Shown here in pieces: positions 44,193 through 57,800 of a stretch of 64,000 nt of DNA (position 1 is the first letter of the stretch; every line of letters begins with the position of its first letter). The stretch spans positions 68,688-132,687 of the forward strand of contig NMRA01000358.1 of NCBI GenBank assembly GCA_002633005.1, read 5' to 3'. This DNA comes from Phoronis australis (lineage: Eukaryota > Phoronida > Phoronidae). The notes beneath the pieces are model-generated. The model was given only the letters and a program-made list of their open reading frames with translations. It was not told the DNA's origin and searched no databases. The translations under genes were made by a program, and so were the position numbers.

Positions 44193-46324
44193 TTTGCTGT
44201 CGCGTTTATTTGCTCTGAAAAATTCCCGCATGTTCACATATTAATTGCTAAGTCTAGACCTCATTAAAACCTTGCGGTACTTTTCAGTGTTCGTTTAAAA
44301 TCAGTTTTGGCCGGTAGGCCTACCTCGAAAATCTAGTCTAGCTCAAATTTTTGATGGCATACCATGGTTGAGATTTTTGGGGGTTTCTACTGCCGGGCAC
44401 GATCCAGAGTGTAATTTGTCTGACCAGGGCATTTAGTGATCTATGACATGTATTGAATCATATGGAATTGGTTTTGTGTGGTACCTCAGTCGAATGTATG
44501 TGCTAGCTCATTTTTGGGAGGTCCTTTTTTGTTTCTGCCAGACCCATTCCAGAGTGCAATTTGTCTGTCATGGGTCATTTGGTATTCAGTGCGGTGCTAT
44601 TGTTGGTTTTAAATCAGTTTTGGTTGGTACCTCGAATATCTAGTCTAGCTCATTTTTGGGCTCTTTATAATAGGGGTCACACCCAGAGTGCAGACAACGA
44701 CAGACGCCCTATTTCTGTACATACTCATACTGAGGTGGACTCTAAATGATCCCGTGGTCATGTTGGTACCTCGTTCATCTACGCCAAGTGCTCTGGGCTG
44801 CCGGTCTAGATGTCTTTATGGATTTGATGTTAGTTAGGCTGAGTAAGCGGCCGCTTCCGAGTGACCGCGATACAAGTGACTATCGTGGCACAGCGGCTTA
44901 ATTGCAGGATATTACATGCAAGTGAAGTGTCGAAATATGTGTTGTAGTACTTTAATTTTGTTGTTTATATGTAATTTTGAAATCCTGTGATTTGAAATTT
45001 GCACCAGTCACCGAAAGGTAAGTTTCCAGTGACAACGCATTGTAGCTTATATTTTTCCGGTCACAACGATGTAATGATGTCATTTGCGTCGATTAGTACG
45101 AGCGCCACCCAAAGTTTTTGCGGTGCTAAATGGGGTTTCTATGGGGTCGTGCGATAGTAACTGGTGTGATATGAAGAGATGATATGCTTGTGAATTGGTC
45201 AATGATACATGTATTTAACATAAAGTGATTTGGCCGTAATTGACTTTAACTTACACCTGAGTCAGTGTTGATTCCTTTGTGTGTCTGTAAACTTTGACCA
45301 ACCCGCTAACCACAAAAATGAGCTGTGTACAAACATGAGGCGTGCTTGACAAGTTTAATTGAGCGAAATACTAGATTAGATCGTGATAGTGGAAATTTAT
45401 TGATTTTTGCACTCCAAGAGAATGGTACGTAATGAAATTTAAGATTGAATGGAACTCTCTTACTTCGTCGGAGACGGCGGGCAGTTATAATAGGAACGCA
45501 GGGCTGCACGTTAACTCAGTGACGGTTTTTCAAGTAGGGGCCGGGCCGTGCGCGGGTTCCGGTGGGTGACAGGTTGAGGTTCACGCAATGCTGGCTACAT
45601 GCCTGCTTGATGTTACGAAGTTAGTCACTATGGAGATTTATTTTCTAGGTCACGGGATGCCAGTGCCTCCCCTCATCTCCGATCCAGCAGATGGCGCTAA
45701 GTACTGACCGCCATTTTCAAAAATATGAGCGAGGTTGGGCACAGGAAGTGATCAAAACAAAACTTCAGCCTTAAACAAAGTGAGTTAAATTATTGGTTTA
45801 CGCAATATGCGTGGCCAATAAATGTTCAAAATTTCAGTGTGCCAGTTCCAGGTTACTAATCAAATCTACGGCGCTATTGAGCGGCTGTTACCAACGCACA
45901 CAGACTTCAAACACTATTCACTAACCACTAACAGTGTCAGTGACACTGAGTGTCAGTTTACTTGGTACTTGTACTTGCAGTGTTGAGCCTGGTTGTGGGT
46001 TGAATTAATTAGGCAACACGTCGTAGCTATTGGACAGATTAACAAATACCATGAGTATGTTTCTGGAGACAAGTTAGTCAACATAATTTGAAAATATCCA
46101 TAAAAATCTGTCGTGATTCACTCAAGTTTCCCTCACTGACACTGGTCTGGTTGCCATTTTGGGGAAGTTAAGTTGAATCATGCCTTTTGACAAACAAAAA
46201 GTCAAATTACCACAAATGTTCCAAATTCCATGAGATATCTGCCCATGCTACTTTTTGCAAGTGACACGCGCCAGGTCACGTGCTTCTCTCAGTCTCACGC
46301 TTGTTGCTTAATTCCCGTGCTGTC
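44193..46324. other. Intergenic stretch, repetitive but no gene
   Basis: Phrases such as TAGTCTAGCTCATTTTTGGG and CTCATTTTTGGGAGGTC recur around 44330-44670, which suggests a degenerate tandem or dispersed repeat. Frames near 44443-44749 look derived from it. I find no RNA gene or host exon. Confidence 0.45.
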
Positions 46325-48489
46325 CAGGGCTCGACATAACGAGCTGCAGGTCGCATTTGCGACCTGAAATTTGGAAATGCGAGCTGAGATTTTTGTCAGC
46401 TCGTATCAAGTCGCAAAATGCGACCTGGAATTTCCAACGAATGCGAGCTGAATTTTTACAGTTCTCAACAGATACCTGGCAAATACAAAGCAGCTCTTAT
46501 TAATCCGACCGTTATTTGGTTGTTGCCAAATCCAAGTTCAAAAGAACACTAACAGCCCTCCCGATGACTTGTAAGCAAGTTGCGTGAACATGGAATATGC
46601 AGAATCGATCTTTGATGCGTTTCATTGGCTAACACTTTCGGCCACTTTTGTAAATTCCCGGATTCGCCGAAGAAAGTTTCGGGCCACTGCTTAACATGTG
46701 ATAAAACTTCACAAAACGACGGTGTTTCTACTAATTCTTAAGCGATCAACTTACCAAACTTTGTGGTGGACAAAAATGTTTATTTTTCACATAAGATGTC
46801 CTTATTACATGTACCAAATATCCACGACAATATCCCTGATATCGCAATGCGGCACCGTTAGTGCGCAAGCGGTCCCTTCAGACAATTGTGGCTTAGACTG
46901 AGATGTGCTTCTCCTTTTTATCGTATTAAGACAGCCAAAGTGAAAATGACAACCTTATTAATCGCCAAACGACGGTCACGTCTTTACTTTCAGTTGCCAA
47001 GAAATTCACAAACCCTTTACTTGTTTCTGGGGCTACGTGCGCGACAAAATGATTTGTCTTTCACACGTTGTTGCCAACCTAACTTGAGTGTAGGCCTACT
47101 CCAGCGATTCAAGTGCGTGAACTCACGCGTGCACACAACTTCAAAAAACAGCGACAGTCGTAAATGAAAGAGTATACCGACTTGGCTCTGGTTTATTTGA
47201 AAATGAACTCAGATTCCCAGCGGTTATAAAAGACTCGATGTCCCGGGACCGATATAACCCAGAATTGACGTTTACCTGTTCCGATGTTTCCCGAGGTCGA
47301 TGTTCTGTAAACCCTGTATTCTATACCCGTAGTCAGCTATTGCAACTAAACTGGCACTAGATGCGAAATTGTGGGTCAAGTTAGCGAACTTTTCATACAC
47401 CCCCCGGCAACTTTTCGCTCCCCGAACCACCGTCGCCGCAAAATGCCCAGACTCCTATAGAAACAACCTTGTTCCGGCTGAAGCGGGCAGTTAAAAACAA
47501 AACCATTCCGGGTGGCTAAAAAGGGTACAATGTAGGTGGTAACGATACCCCACTAGATGGAGTTTGTCTCGCAAAATCGTATTATTATAACGTTTCTTAC
47601 CATTGCAGCGTTTTAATATCTTATTACCGCAAACACTGAGGTTAACGACTATGCTCACGCACAAGCCAACTCCCTACCTTTAAAGTGTTTCATAATAAGC
47701 GCTCACTGATCTATCAAAAGTCCCCTCTTAAATGTTGAAAATTTCCAATTAATCGCCCACAGTTCAAGCTAGCGCCCATCATAGCGCACTACAAACGACC
47801 GCGTGTGGTTTAAAATTGACACGCAGCTTATGTGGTACGTCACTTTCATTTTACACAAATTCAGTTTTCAAAAACGTCTTTTCACAATATGTAAAAACCA
47901 AATCCCGGCTTTGTTTTATATCTCGGAAAGAAAGTTAACACTAGTGACATGCGTGTCGTTTTGTGACTGACCTATTTTTCCCGTACTTGGAAGGTATTGA
48001 GAAGCAAACTCACCATTACCCGAGTTAGTTTGAATCATTAACGACTTTGATGACAGCCAGTAGCAGGCCAGATCTAACAAAATCCCGGATACTTTTTCAA
48101 CGGGCATTTTCTCCCTTTTCACATCGCAAATTTAGCTACTCGAATGCACAAGTCAGTTAGAGAGCACTGATACAACTTTCACGTCGGCAACTTTCCTTGC
48201 GCTCTAGAGTCTTTCAATCAGAATGGCGGTCGTGAAGAACAGTAAGGCCGTACCTGCATGAATGAAGTCAATTTTGAGATCCGAAATTTGTGAGTATTTA
48301 ACGCTGCAGGTGAGAGCATAATCTAAACATTTTCTCGATGTTCTAAAAAATCTATTTTGGTGCATAAAAATGGCGGGAAAATTTTGCGACCTGGCATTTA
48401 GGAATGCGAGCTGGATTTTGAAAATGCGACCTGGCATTTTGGCTAGGTCGCAAAATGTGACCTGGCAATTTTAATACCGTCGAGCCCTG
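46325..48489. mobile_element. 2.2-kb hAT-like DNA transposon with CTGTC target duplication
   Basis: Both ends read CAGGGCTCGAC inward (46325-46335 and the reverse complement 48479-48489). The target sequence CTGTC flanks both (46320-46324 and 48490-48494). Subterminal clusters of AGGTCGCA and GCGAGCTG in both orientations lie at 46349-46445 and 48386-48465, like transposase-binding arrays. The interior has no long ORF (best 93 residues, 46886-47167), so it is non-autonomous. CAG ends plus a 5-bp duplication fit hAT5. Confidence 0.85.
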
Positions 48490-48653
48490 CTGTCAATTGA
48501 AGTATTATGTCCACAGTTATCTCGTGCGGTAAAAACGTGCGACCAAAAAGTGGAGTTGGAATCCTTCGCCCGTAAGTCATATTAATTCACATGCTTGATC
48601 GAGGACAAAGGATTGCTGAAGATTGTAAGTGCTTTTTTAGAGACAATAATTTT

Positions 48654-48699
48654 GATGAGGTGAAAACCACTTATTTGAGTAGGTGGTTTTAACCTCATC
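48654..48699. repeat. Near-perfect 17-bp hairpin upstream of CEP95
   Basis: GATGAGGTGAAAACCAC (48654-48670) pairs with GTGGTTTTAACCTCATC (48683-48699), with one mismatch and a 12-base loop. It lies about 100 bp before the acceptor of the exon carrying the CEP95 start codon, so it is probably intronic. It could be a tiny fold-back insertion. Confidence 0.85.
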
Positions 48700-48797
48700 A
48701 CAAGTGCGTATCTGTATGTAAGATGATGTGTTAACAACAGTAATATATTATTAATAATATGTTAACAATAGTTGACATTTTTCTACTTTACTTCCAG

Positions 48798-48827
48798 CAT
48801 AAACACTGATGGCAAGTTCTCATACTG
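48798..48827 (+). CDS. CEP95: CEP95 exon with start codon
   Basis: The acceptor CTTCCAG is followed by an 11-base leader and ATGGCAAGTTCTCATACTG, then the donor GTAAGC. It codes MASSHT plus one base of Asp. The opening M-x-SS matches vertebrate CEP95, and the phase fits the next exon, which supports this start. Confidence 0.8.
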
Positions 48828-51800
48828 GTAAGCATGTAATAATTTGGTGACTTAATATTGTAAACCAATGATCTAGTGTGCATGTGCTCTGACAACTCAT
48901 TCTGAAACTGTGACATTTTTTAAGGAAAAGTTGCTCTGATATGTCAGTTAATTTCTGTACAGAGCTTGTTCATCCCAAGATTGTTATTATTACTATTATA
49001 ATTTGTCAAATCTTTCTGATAAATGCATGGGTGCTGTTTTCAGCCAAAACATTTCATTCAGGGTTGGAGTGAGCTCTGGTATCCACAAGCTCTGGTACAT
49101 TTACTGCTGATGGCTTTTAGTGATGAAAAATGGAAATAATTGTGTTTGTGTGCGTGCATGTGTGCGTGTGTTTTATATAATTATGAACCAATAAACGTTT
49201 TAGATTGGAAAAGCACTTTGTTGTTTTATGTGTGACCAGAGACATGCTATTGGCAATTTGGGCCTAATTACATTGTGGACCAGGCAGTTAGGTTTGTTAT
49301 ATTAACAAATTTGTTGGTATCCCCCAAATTTTGGATGAGGATGGGTGTATACCCAAACGGTTGATTTGCTTAACACCCAGGAAGCTAAGACGTCAAAAGA
49401 TCAATTCTTTTTCATTCTGTATAGATCAGTAAAGTACTATTAGCCTGCTTGTACAGTACATGTGTTTTACTGGTATTCGGAGAAATTTGGCTTAAACTGA
49501 TCGATTGTTACTCAAAGGTAAGCAAGTTGCAAACATTGTGGTGTTAAAATTCTGACAAGACAAGCATTTGTAAAGACGCATACTCTTTTTAGGAAAGTTC
49601 AGTCATATACGTTTGTTGATAGGTTATAAGCGTAGCATGAGTTCGTGAAAGTGATTTTTAAAAATTTTTGTAGTGTAGTTGAGCTGAGTTTGGGTGTTGA
49701 TCCTGAACGAGTGTTGTAAATTCCTCTGTGAAAGAAATATTAACACACTTGAGATCATGTTTCTAATCTTGCCAATGCATGACATGCTTTTTCAACTAAA
49801 GCTGCTCTATGATTGGCTGCTATCTCACTTTCGTCGACCTTTCTTCTTTGTTTAAAACGAATGAGTACCACGACTTCAACTGACTATTGACTATTTGTTG
49901 TCAGTCAACACTGTTGACAAATAGGAGCGCCTTTTCACTGGATTTAGGTGATATATGCTTTAACTTTTACAGAGTTGTCTTGTACCTAGATATAGTGGTA
50001 TAGAGGTATAGTGAGTGAGATTTAAGATCACGTATCACTCGCCCATACCCAGTTGTAACAAAAATGTTATGGACTCGAGTCAAATTCACCTCCCTAAACA
50101 AGTGCATGTCATGACATCTGGTGTCTAGGCAGAGAACCAACCAGGAAAGTGCAGTGAAAAAATGAAGCTCCTTTTTGTGCAGACGGATATTCATCATACT
50201 TGTACTGTTGTTGCATTGGATTGATTTATGCGACATGTAACACAAGACTACCCAAAAACGTTCACTGAGTTCATTGAATTTTTACTGTGTGAGAAAGATA
50301 TTCAGTGAACTATCTTGTCTTTTTCAGATGTTCATGTTCAGCTTGCCAATGACCTGTTGGCTAAGTTGCACATTGACCGAGTGCTGACCAGGCTGGAGGA
50401 TGTGGACTGGTCAGTGTTTGTCATGTTGTATGAGGGTCTCGTAGGGGATCAGCTGAAAGGTGAGACTTATAGCCGTTACAGAGATTCAAGTAAATAAGGG
50501 TGTCAAACAAGCATAGATGAGGGGCTACTTAATCCAAAAAGTTGGAACAGCTAGTGACAAAGGCAGTCTGCAGTTTGGAAACCCCCTTTCCTTTTCTCTA
50601 TTTTATATAAGTTAAAGAGTCCTTTGAGGGGTTGATTTGGTGCCAATGCGATCTCAGATTTTGTTTGGCAACCTGATAGAAATCCCAGGTCACTGCGATG
50701 TCGTCATTCACGCATCCCAGCACACACGCAAGCTATTACAATAAGTTTCCATTGGAATTGTTTGGCAAAAATAGCAAGGACCCCTGATGAGTCTCGTGTA
50801 TTGTGTACCGCTAATGTGCTTCTGACGTCTAACAGACATTTTTTGAGTTTGTTGGTTTTTCACTTCAAGAGTTTTTTATATAACTTTCAGCTCTCTCCAA
50901 TTATGGGTCAATTGTAGGAGCCAGGAGTTTCGTAACCCCTAGTACAAAGTGTCCTTGACTTGGCGACCCTAGTTTTCATCACATTGTACTAGTTTTGCTA
51001 AGTGCTGAGCCCTGACTTTAAAGTTTACTAAACTGCCTGTGCATGTGTACGCAAATTAGTGAGGAGCATAAATCAATGTATTTCAAGTCTCCTTTCGATG
51101 TTTACCATTGACTGTAAAGAAGTGTGCCTAATGGAATCCCAGGTGTTATTTGGATCTGTTAGTCCATGTACAGTAACTAAGGCCATCAGTCCGGGTGGGA
51201 TTACACAAGCCACTACTGAAGCTTGAAGCCTTTTTGTCATTTTAGATGTACTGTGTTGAGCTACCCAGAACATGCCTGCAATACTTTAATCAAAAAATAC
51301 CAAACGTGATTTAATCATTAAAACATAGGCTTGTTCACATGTCCGTGCTATGTCCTAAGGTAAACTTTAAAGTGCTTAAAATCACCAATTTCACATCAAA
51401 AACACCAAAAAAACAACCCCACCAGTTGATCAGCTGTCAAATTAGCACACCTGTTACCACTATCTGAGGATATGCGAATTAGGTATAAATCTTGACTTAG
51501 GAGGTTTATTGGTCAATACGACATAGAATTGGGACAACCAATCATAGCATTAGTTATCCTCCATGGTGTTTAGTGAGAAATGTTGTCAGATATTGCTGCT
51601 CGTTTTCCCGTGATTATGGTATATTAAAGAATGGCTAGGCATTGCGTAAATGAGTTGGTTGTGACTACTCAGTATTTGACCACACTGTGGCTACTTTCAC
51701 TTTCACGCGTGACGTGGGAGAAGTGCGGACATGGCACAATATTGTTCAAGAAACGTGTGTGTTGGTGTACATGACATACTGGTGCTGGGTTCATTCATAC

Positions 51801-54800
51801 ACCCAAGTCCATGCAGCTAAGAAACTTTCAATTCTATTTTTTATTTTTATGATGATGCAGTGCTATAAAGGAAGGTTAAATGATGCGGACAATGTGAAAA
51901 CAAGGTAAATGATGCTTTTAAGCACTTCAAATGTTGAGCAGTGAGAATTTAAAATGACACTGCTGTGTGCAATGGGCCGAACATTGTTACTTGTGTAAGC
52001 TCACTGAACACAGAAGTATCTGTCAAGCCTACCTGTTTTGCGAGTCACCAGAAAGCAGAATTTAACTGAACTTTGCTGGAGACCATCACATGGCCAATTG
52101 ATAATTTCTGTACTGAGAGTATTGGTTGTAAGTTGATCTGTTCTATTACAGACGTGTTATCTTCACCCTGCAGTAGACAAGAGGAAGTGCACAACTGTCA
52201 GAGTGTAATTGACGCGCTGTCTATGGATGTACTGCAGACATCACTGTCTCATATCACAGGTGAAGATATTGTGGATGGTGACCGCACAGCCGTGGCCAAC
52301 TTACTGGATGTGTTTGGTGGTCTAATGGACTTCATTCTCACTCGTATTGATAGCGAAGTGTCTGACTCAGAAGGTAATCATTTGTTATACAGTTGTTGAT
52401 TTTCGTCTCGGTCATTGTGACACTTTTGAAGTAATTTTGAAAAACAATGTATGACTTGGAGTGAAAACCAGTTGTTACAATATGATTACATTAGGTCTGC
52501 ATTGGGTTATGTTTTTATTTTTGATCACATCACTCAGTCAGTCACCAATCTGACTGAAAATGTTGTAGACTAATTTGATCAATAACTTCGAGAGAGGCAC
52601 AATAAATTATATTTTGGCCAAATTCCCTTGCTTTGCAGTGTTTGCACAGTTGATGTGTATTAAAAAGTCTAGAGCACCCGTATTTTGTAAGTGCATGTCC
52701 GGGATCTTTTTGAAGTTATGAAGTTGACTTGCTATCATGAAGAAGACTGCAACAGGTCTATTTTTGGACGATTCTGACTAATCTGTTTGGTGCCCTGACT
52801 CCTTGGAGGCAGTTTCTACATTTTAGTGATCATCATTTGGTCCATACTTGCGGTGCAGTGGTAAATTCGTGAAAGATACCTGTTTGTTGTCTATTTTGGC
52901 GGATTTGAAATCGTTATAAGTGCATCATCATTATTATCAGTGCTGGAGGGAGCATTGCCATCTTCGGGAATATTGCTGCTTGAGTTGATGGCAGTATTAT
53001 GGGTGGTGTTGACAGTGTCGTGGTCATGGTCTGTACCATTGTTAGTGTCATGGTTGTTGTTTCTATGGTGTCGCTGCCTCCGTTCTTCACCCAATTTTGT
53101 AAAATGTCACTTTGAAATTCATAGTGTTTTTGCTTGAGAGCTAAATAGTGATTTTTTCATAATACAGTACATGCCTAAAATAACCGGACAGCATGACTTA
53201 GTATTTCCCCTTCATGAAGACTGAGTTCGAGCGCAATTCCCTTTCATGACAGGCAAGTGCACCTTGATAGTGGTTGAAGTGACGGGTCAGTCCCTGTCAT
53301 GACAGGCAAGTGCACCTTGATAGTGGTTGGAGTGACGTGTCAGTCCCTGTCATGACAGGCAAGTGCACCTTGATAGTGGTTGGAGTGACGGGTCAGTCCC
53401 TGTCATGACAGGCAAGTGCACCTTGGTAGTGGTTGGAGTGACGGGTCAGTCCCTGTCATGACAGGCAAGTGCACCTTGATAGTGGTTGGAGTGACGGGTC
53501 AGTTCCTGTCATGACAGGCAAGTGCACCTTGGTAGTGGTTGGAGTGACGGGTCAGTCCCTGTCATGACAGGCAAGTGCACCTTGATAGTGGTTAAGTGAC
53601 GGGTCAGTCCTTGTCATGACGTGGGAAAAGAGAGTTATCTGATTATTTTTTGTCAAACAGTTGTATTGTACAGGACACTAGTATAGAAGAGAGTGATAGA
53701 TCTATATCGCTACTATGTTGACTTTATTGAGTGAGGGGTAATTTGAATCTCTCCCCCTCCAAAGCAATTCCATGGACACTGACTTGCTTGACAGTCTGGA
53801 TATTGTACAATACTTGGAGCTGATGCATATTTAGTAATTATGAATACCTTTGTCTTGTGTTGTCTCTGAACTAATTGTTCTTCACACTTCGTAACTTTGT
53901 TTTTTCAAGTTGAAAGTGAAAGAAATGCAGCAGAGCCCATCCAAGTATCTGAACAACTCAAAGAACCAGATGTGAAAGCTGAAGGATCAAGTGCACAAAT
54001 AGCTCAGATATCCTGGGACCATGATGATATGCCTGAAGTAACAAGAGACACTGATTTTCGGTTGTTCGACAGTGAAACGTTCTTACAACGAGACAGTAGA
54101 AAGAGGAGTGATAGAAGATATGAGGGACTAATTGATGGTACTTTCATCAGTAGTTGTGCATTTTAATTTACACTCATTGACTTCCACCANAGACTTGTTA
54201 AGTCCTGCTTTGCAGTCCATTTCTTTCTAAACTTTTGATCAGCAGACAGACAACACACCATTTAGCGACGACTACGCTGTGCCATAGAAAGGAACAGTGA
54301 GTGGACAGTGAGTTGTGTTGACGGTGTTAACTAAATATTTGTGTGTTTCTTTACTCTGTTTACAGATAAGAGCAGTGGGTCAACTCTAGAGCTGATTCAG
54401 GAGAGTGAAGTAATTCAACAGACTCTGCACCAGCGACCCTACTCCCTCCGTAGACGGACTGATCATGTGACTGATCTAGTCACACCACCTGATGCAACTA
54501 GCCAACCACACCCTGCCACCTCCCGTGTAGATGGAAGACTATCAACTAGAGACCAGCAGCCTCAGCCAGCATTATCTCTTGGTGTTTATAAGAAAGGCAG
54601 CATTGATGAAGGAAAGGGAGACAGCATTTATATTGGGAATGAATCCAGGAGTAGCAGCAAGGATGTAAGGGGTGCTAGTACTTACAGTGGCTTCTCAGAG
54701 AGAGAGAGGCCACTCAGGGGCAACAGGGGTACTAGTGATGGTATACAGGGAGCCAGTACGCATGCTGGATACACACTGAGAGACAGACAGTACAAACGAG

Positions 54801-57800
54801 ATACATCAACTGCTCCATCTGTGGTAGATGGTCACTCAGTCAGGGTATGAAATATTGTCTGCTCCATACAAGTATCATGTTACAGGCAGCTCATAACTTA
54901 AAGCCACATTTCACCCTGTCAAGCTGGCTAAAAACTAAGATTTAATTAGACTTTGGGTTTTTTAAAATTAGTGTCATAATATTCTTACCCTCAAATGATT
55001 ACATTTTCCGTTACTGACAAGAATATTGAAACCACCAGTGACTTGAAACTCCAGACTTCATTGGGGTTGACCAACCTTAAATTTCCCAATTGAAAAATGC
55101 TCATGTGCACATTTTCTGTAACTTGGATTTGTAATGGAAATGGAACCTTGTCACAGAAATGAATATTATGAGGTTGACGCTATGACAGTAAAAGGCGACT
55201 TCGTTTTTAGCCAGTTAAACAGAGCGAAATACAGCTTTAAGTAGACTTTTGCAGACGCAATATTGAAAGAAAGAAAACGAATTAGCCACAAAATGCACTT
55301 TTTTACCAAAAAATTACAAACCTTGATAGCATTTTTTAAGGTGCCAATTCAACATGGTGTCACAGGTTCACATATTCTCTATTATGTTCTCCAGTTAGTA
55401 GGTCCCCAACAATTGCAAATTTTCCGCAGATTTAGATTAAAGTTCACCGTGAGTTTGTGAGTACATGCTCTCATGTAATACCAACTGACCTATCGCCAGG
55501 ATTTTGCGTGACGGCTTAATTGACCATCAGACTGCAGTATTCTTGACACACCTTCCTTTCCAAGCTGCCATTTTACCTGACAAACAGTGCATTGCCGGAT
55601 AAAACATAGTGAGTTTTGTTTGTTTGTCGGCATTTCACAAGGGACAGAGCTTGTGATAGGTCAATTGTCAAGTCTCTAGGACATGTTAAAAATTTACGAG
55701 GTATTCCAACAAGAAAGAGATGCTAGCATTTTGATACTTCTTGGAAACTGAGCTGCAAGTGCCTCGTCCAATTTTCTCAGCCAAATGAGATCTTAAAAAT
55801 GCATGTTTTTTGTCCACTGTAATTTGCTTTAAATGTAACTTTTTACACTTTTGATACTGAGCAGCATTCAAACTAAGGCTGGTAATTTTGTTGTTTGAGC
55901 CGGTGTTCCATGTCAGTACTTGACAAGGTGAGTGTCACCTGGACTTGTTCTTAATTGGTCTGCATTTCTCATCACACTCTCTTGTTAGTGATGATTTCAG
56001 ATAAATAAACAAAATATTTTTTCAGTTAGAACGTAAAATGAAACTTTCCTGTTTCCTATTTACGCTTCTGTCTCAGTTCAACAACGTCATGGTTTTCTGT
56101 TCAGTCACCTGGGTTGATTGTGTGAAATGTAACGCTTGTCCGCTCGATAAGTTTGGTTATTGCGTAACGTTGACTGCATTATTCAAAAGTGTCAGCACGA
56201 TGTGCCATAGTGCAATGTTCAGTTGCTATTCAACATATCGACTTGTAACTGGGCCGGGATCTCTTTGTCCGTTAATGCCTGTGTTACCTCCCCCCAGATT
56301 CGATCATCTGGCAGTAGTCCCGTCTCCCTGGACTCTGTGCCCACTGGTCAAGATGCAGGTGAATTCACCACACTGGGCACAAGGCCTCAGACTGACCATA
56401 CTGAGTCAACATCCAAAGAGAGGCTACGAGGTGACAGGTATCCGAAGCAGGAGAGATCGAGTGAGCAAGAGGCTCAGAAGTTTGAGTTGCACCATTACGT
56501 TCACTTTAACAACGATGGCGGGAAGAGACATGGTATGAATGGATTTACTTTTATCTAGCATCTTGTCAAGAAATGTTGGCTTGTTCTAGTTAGCCAGTTG
56601 ATCATACTGTTGGTTCAGAATATTGGATTCACCAGAAGCATCCAATGCACATTTCGATCTTTGTTTTGAAGTCCAAGGAATTTTCAGCGGAATAACTGAC
56701 AAAATAAGTCACTGACCCCATCGAAATTTTAGACTCTATTGGTTTCTTGGCAAATCAGCACTCAACAGGCTTGAGATTTTTTAAAACCTTTATGAAGTTA
56801 TAAGCATGATATAATGGGGCAAGGGGAAAGGTGCCTGTGCTTTCTGAGAGAGTGGTTATTTCAGGTGAGGGAAAATTGTACCCTGTATAAAAAAACACCT
56901 GTCCATGGCTGGTGGGCAAGTCAAGCGTCCAAACCGATTGGCCATCTGGTAATTGCCCCTTGGCAAGCAATGTTGACATTGTTCATTTGACTGTACATCT
57001 CACCCTGAACCTGAAATTCAGTGTTTGCCTTAGGGGGAATGTTTAATTCATCAGAGGGACTGATGAGGGGGATTTGGAATGATTTTAAAACATTCTTCGT
57101 AAGGAAATGGGGCTCTTATTCAAGGTATCAGGGACCCTACATAAATTTTTATTTCTTGACATTCTCTTAATAGTAAGCACAAACCATTATCATGTTCCAA
57201 TGAAGGATATCTGTGTCATTTGTGTATTGTCTTTGGTTAATAGCCGAAGGTGTGTTTGATCAGTAAATCAAAACTTAACTTGTAATTCATTTCACTGGTT
57301 TTCGTGGTTACCCATTATAACCTAAAAATATTGAAACATTGATTACTTTTTTGGAATTTGCTATAGCATCTCAAAAGTGATGTAATCATAACCTAATACC
57401 TGCCTGATGTCAGCAAACTAGTGAGTGCCTCTTCAAAGGAAAGCTGGGATTTGGAAACATTGTGTGTACCCGGCCACCTAACGTTTTCAACTAAAGGCCA
57501 CATCGCAAATGCCTAAAAGAGACAACTGAGCTTGGGAACGAGCAGTATTTGCAACGAAATACTCTGATTAAATAAGTTCAAATGATGCCACATCCTGGGC
57601 AGCTATTATAAATATTACACAATGAACAATGTTGAAGAATTGGATGTCAGTGACAGTAAAACAGTTCACTTGTGACCTTTGTCAGTATTCAAACGTACAT
57701 TCATCTTTTTCACAGTTTCCGGTTAAGAAGGAAATATTTGGCTTTAGGACTGCAATGCCACTGAATGTTTGCATTCTTAGAGTGCTTTCTAATATCTTTG

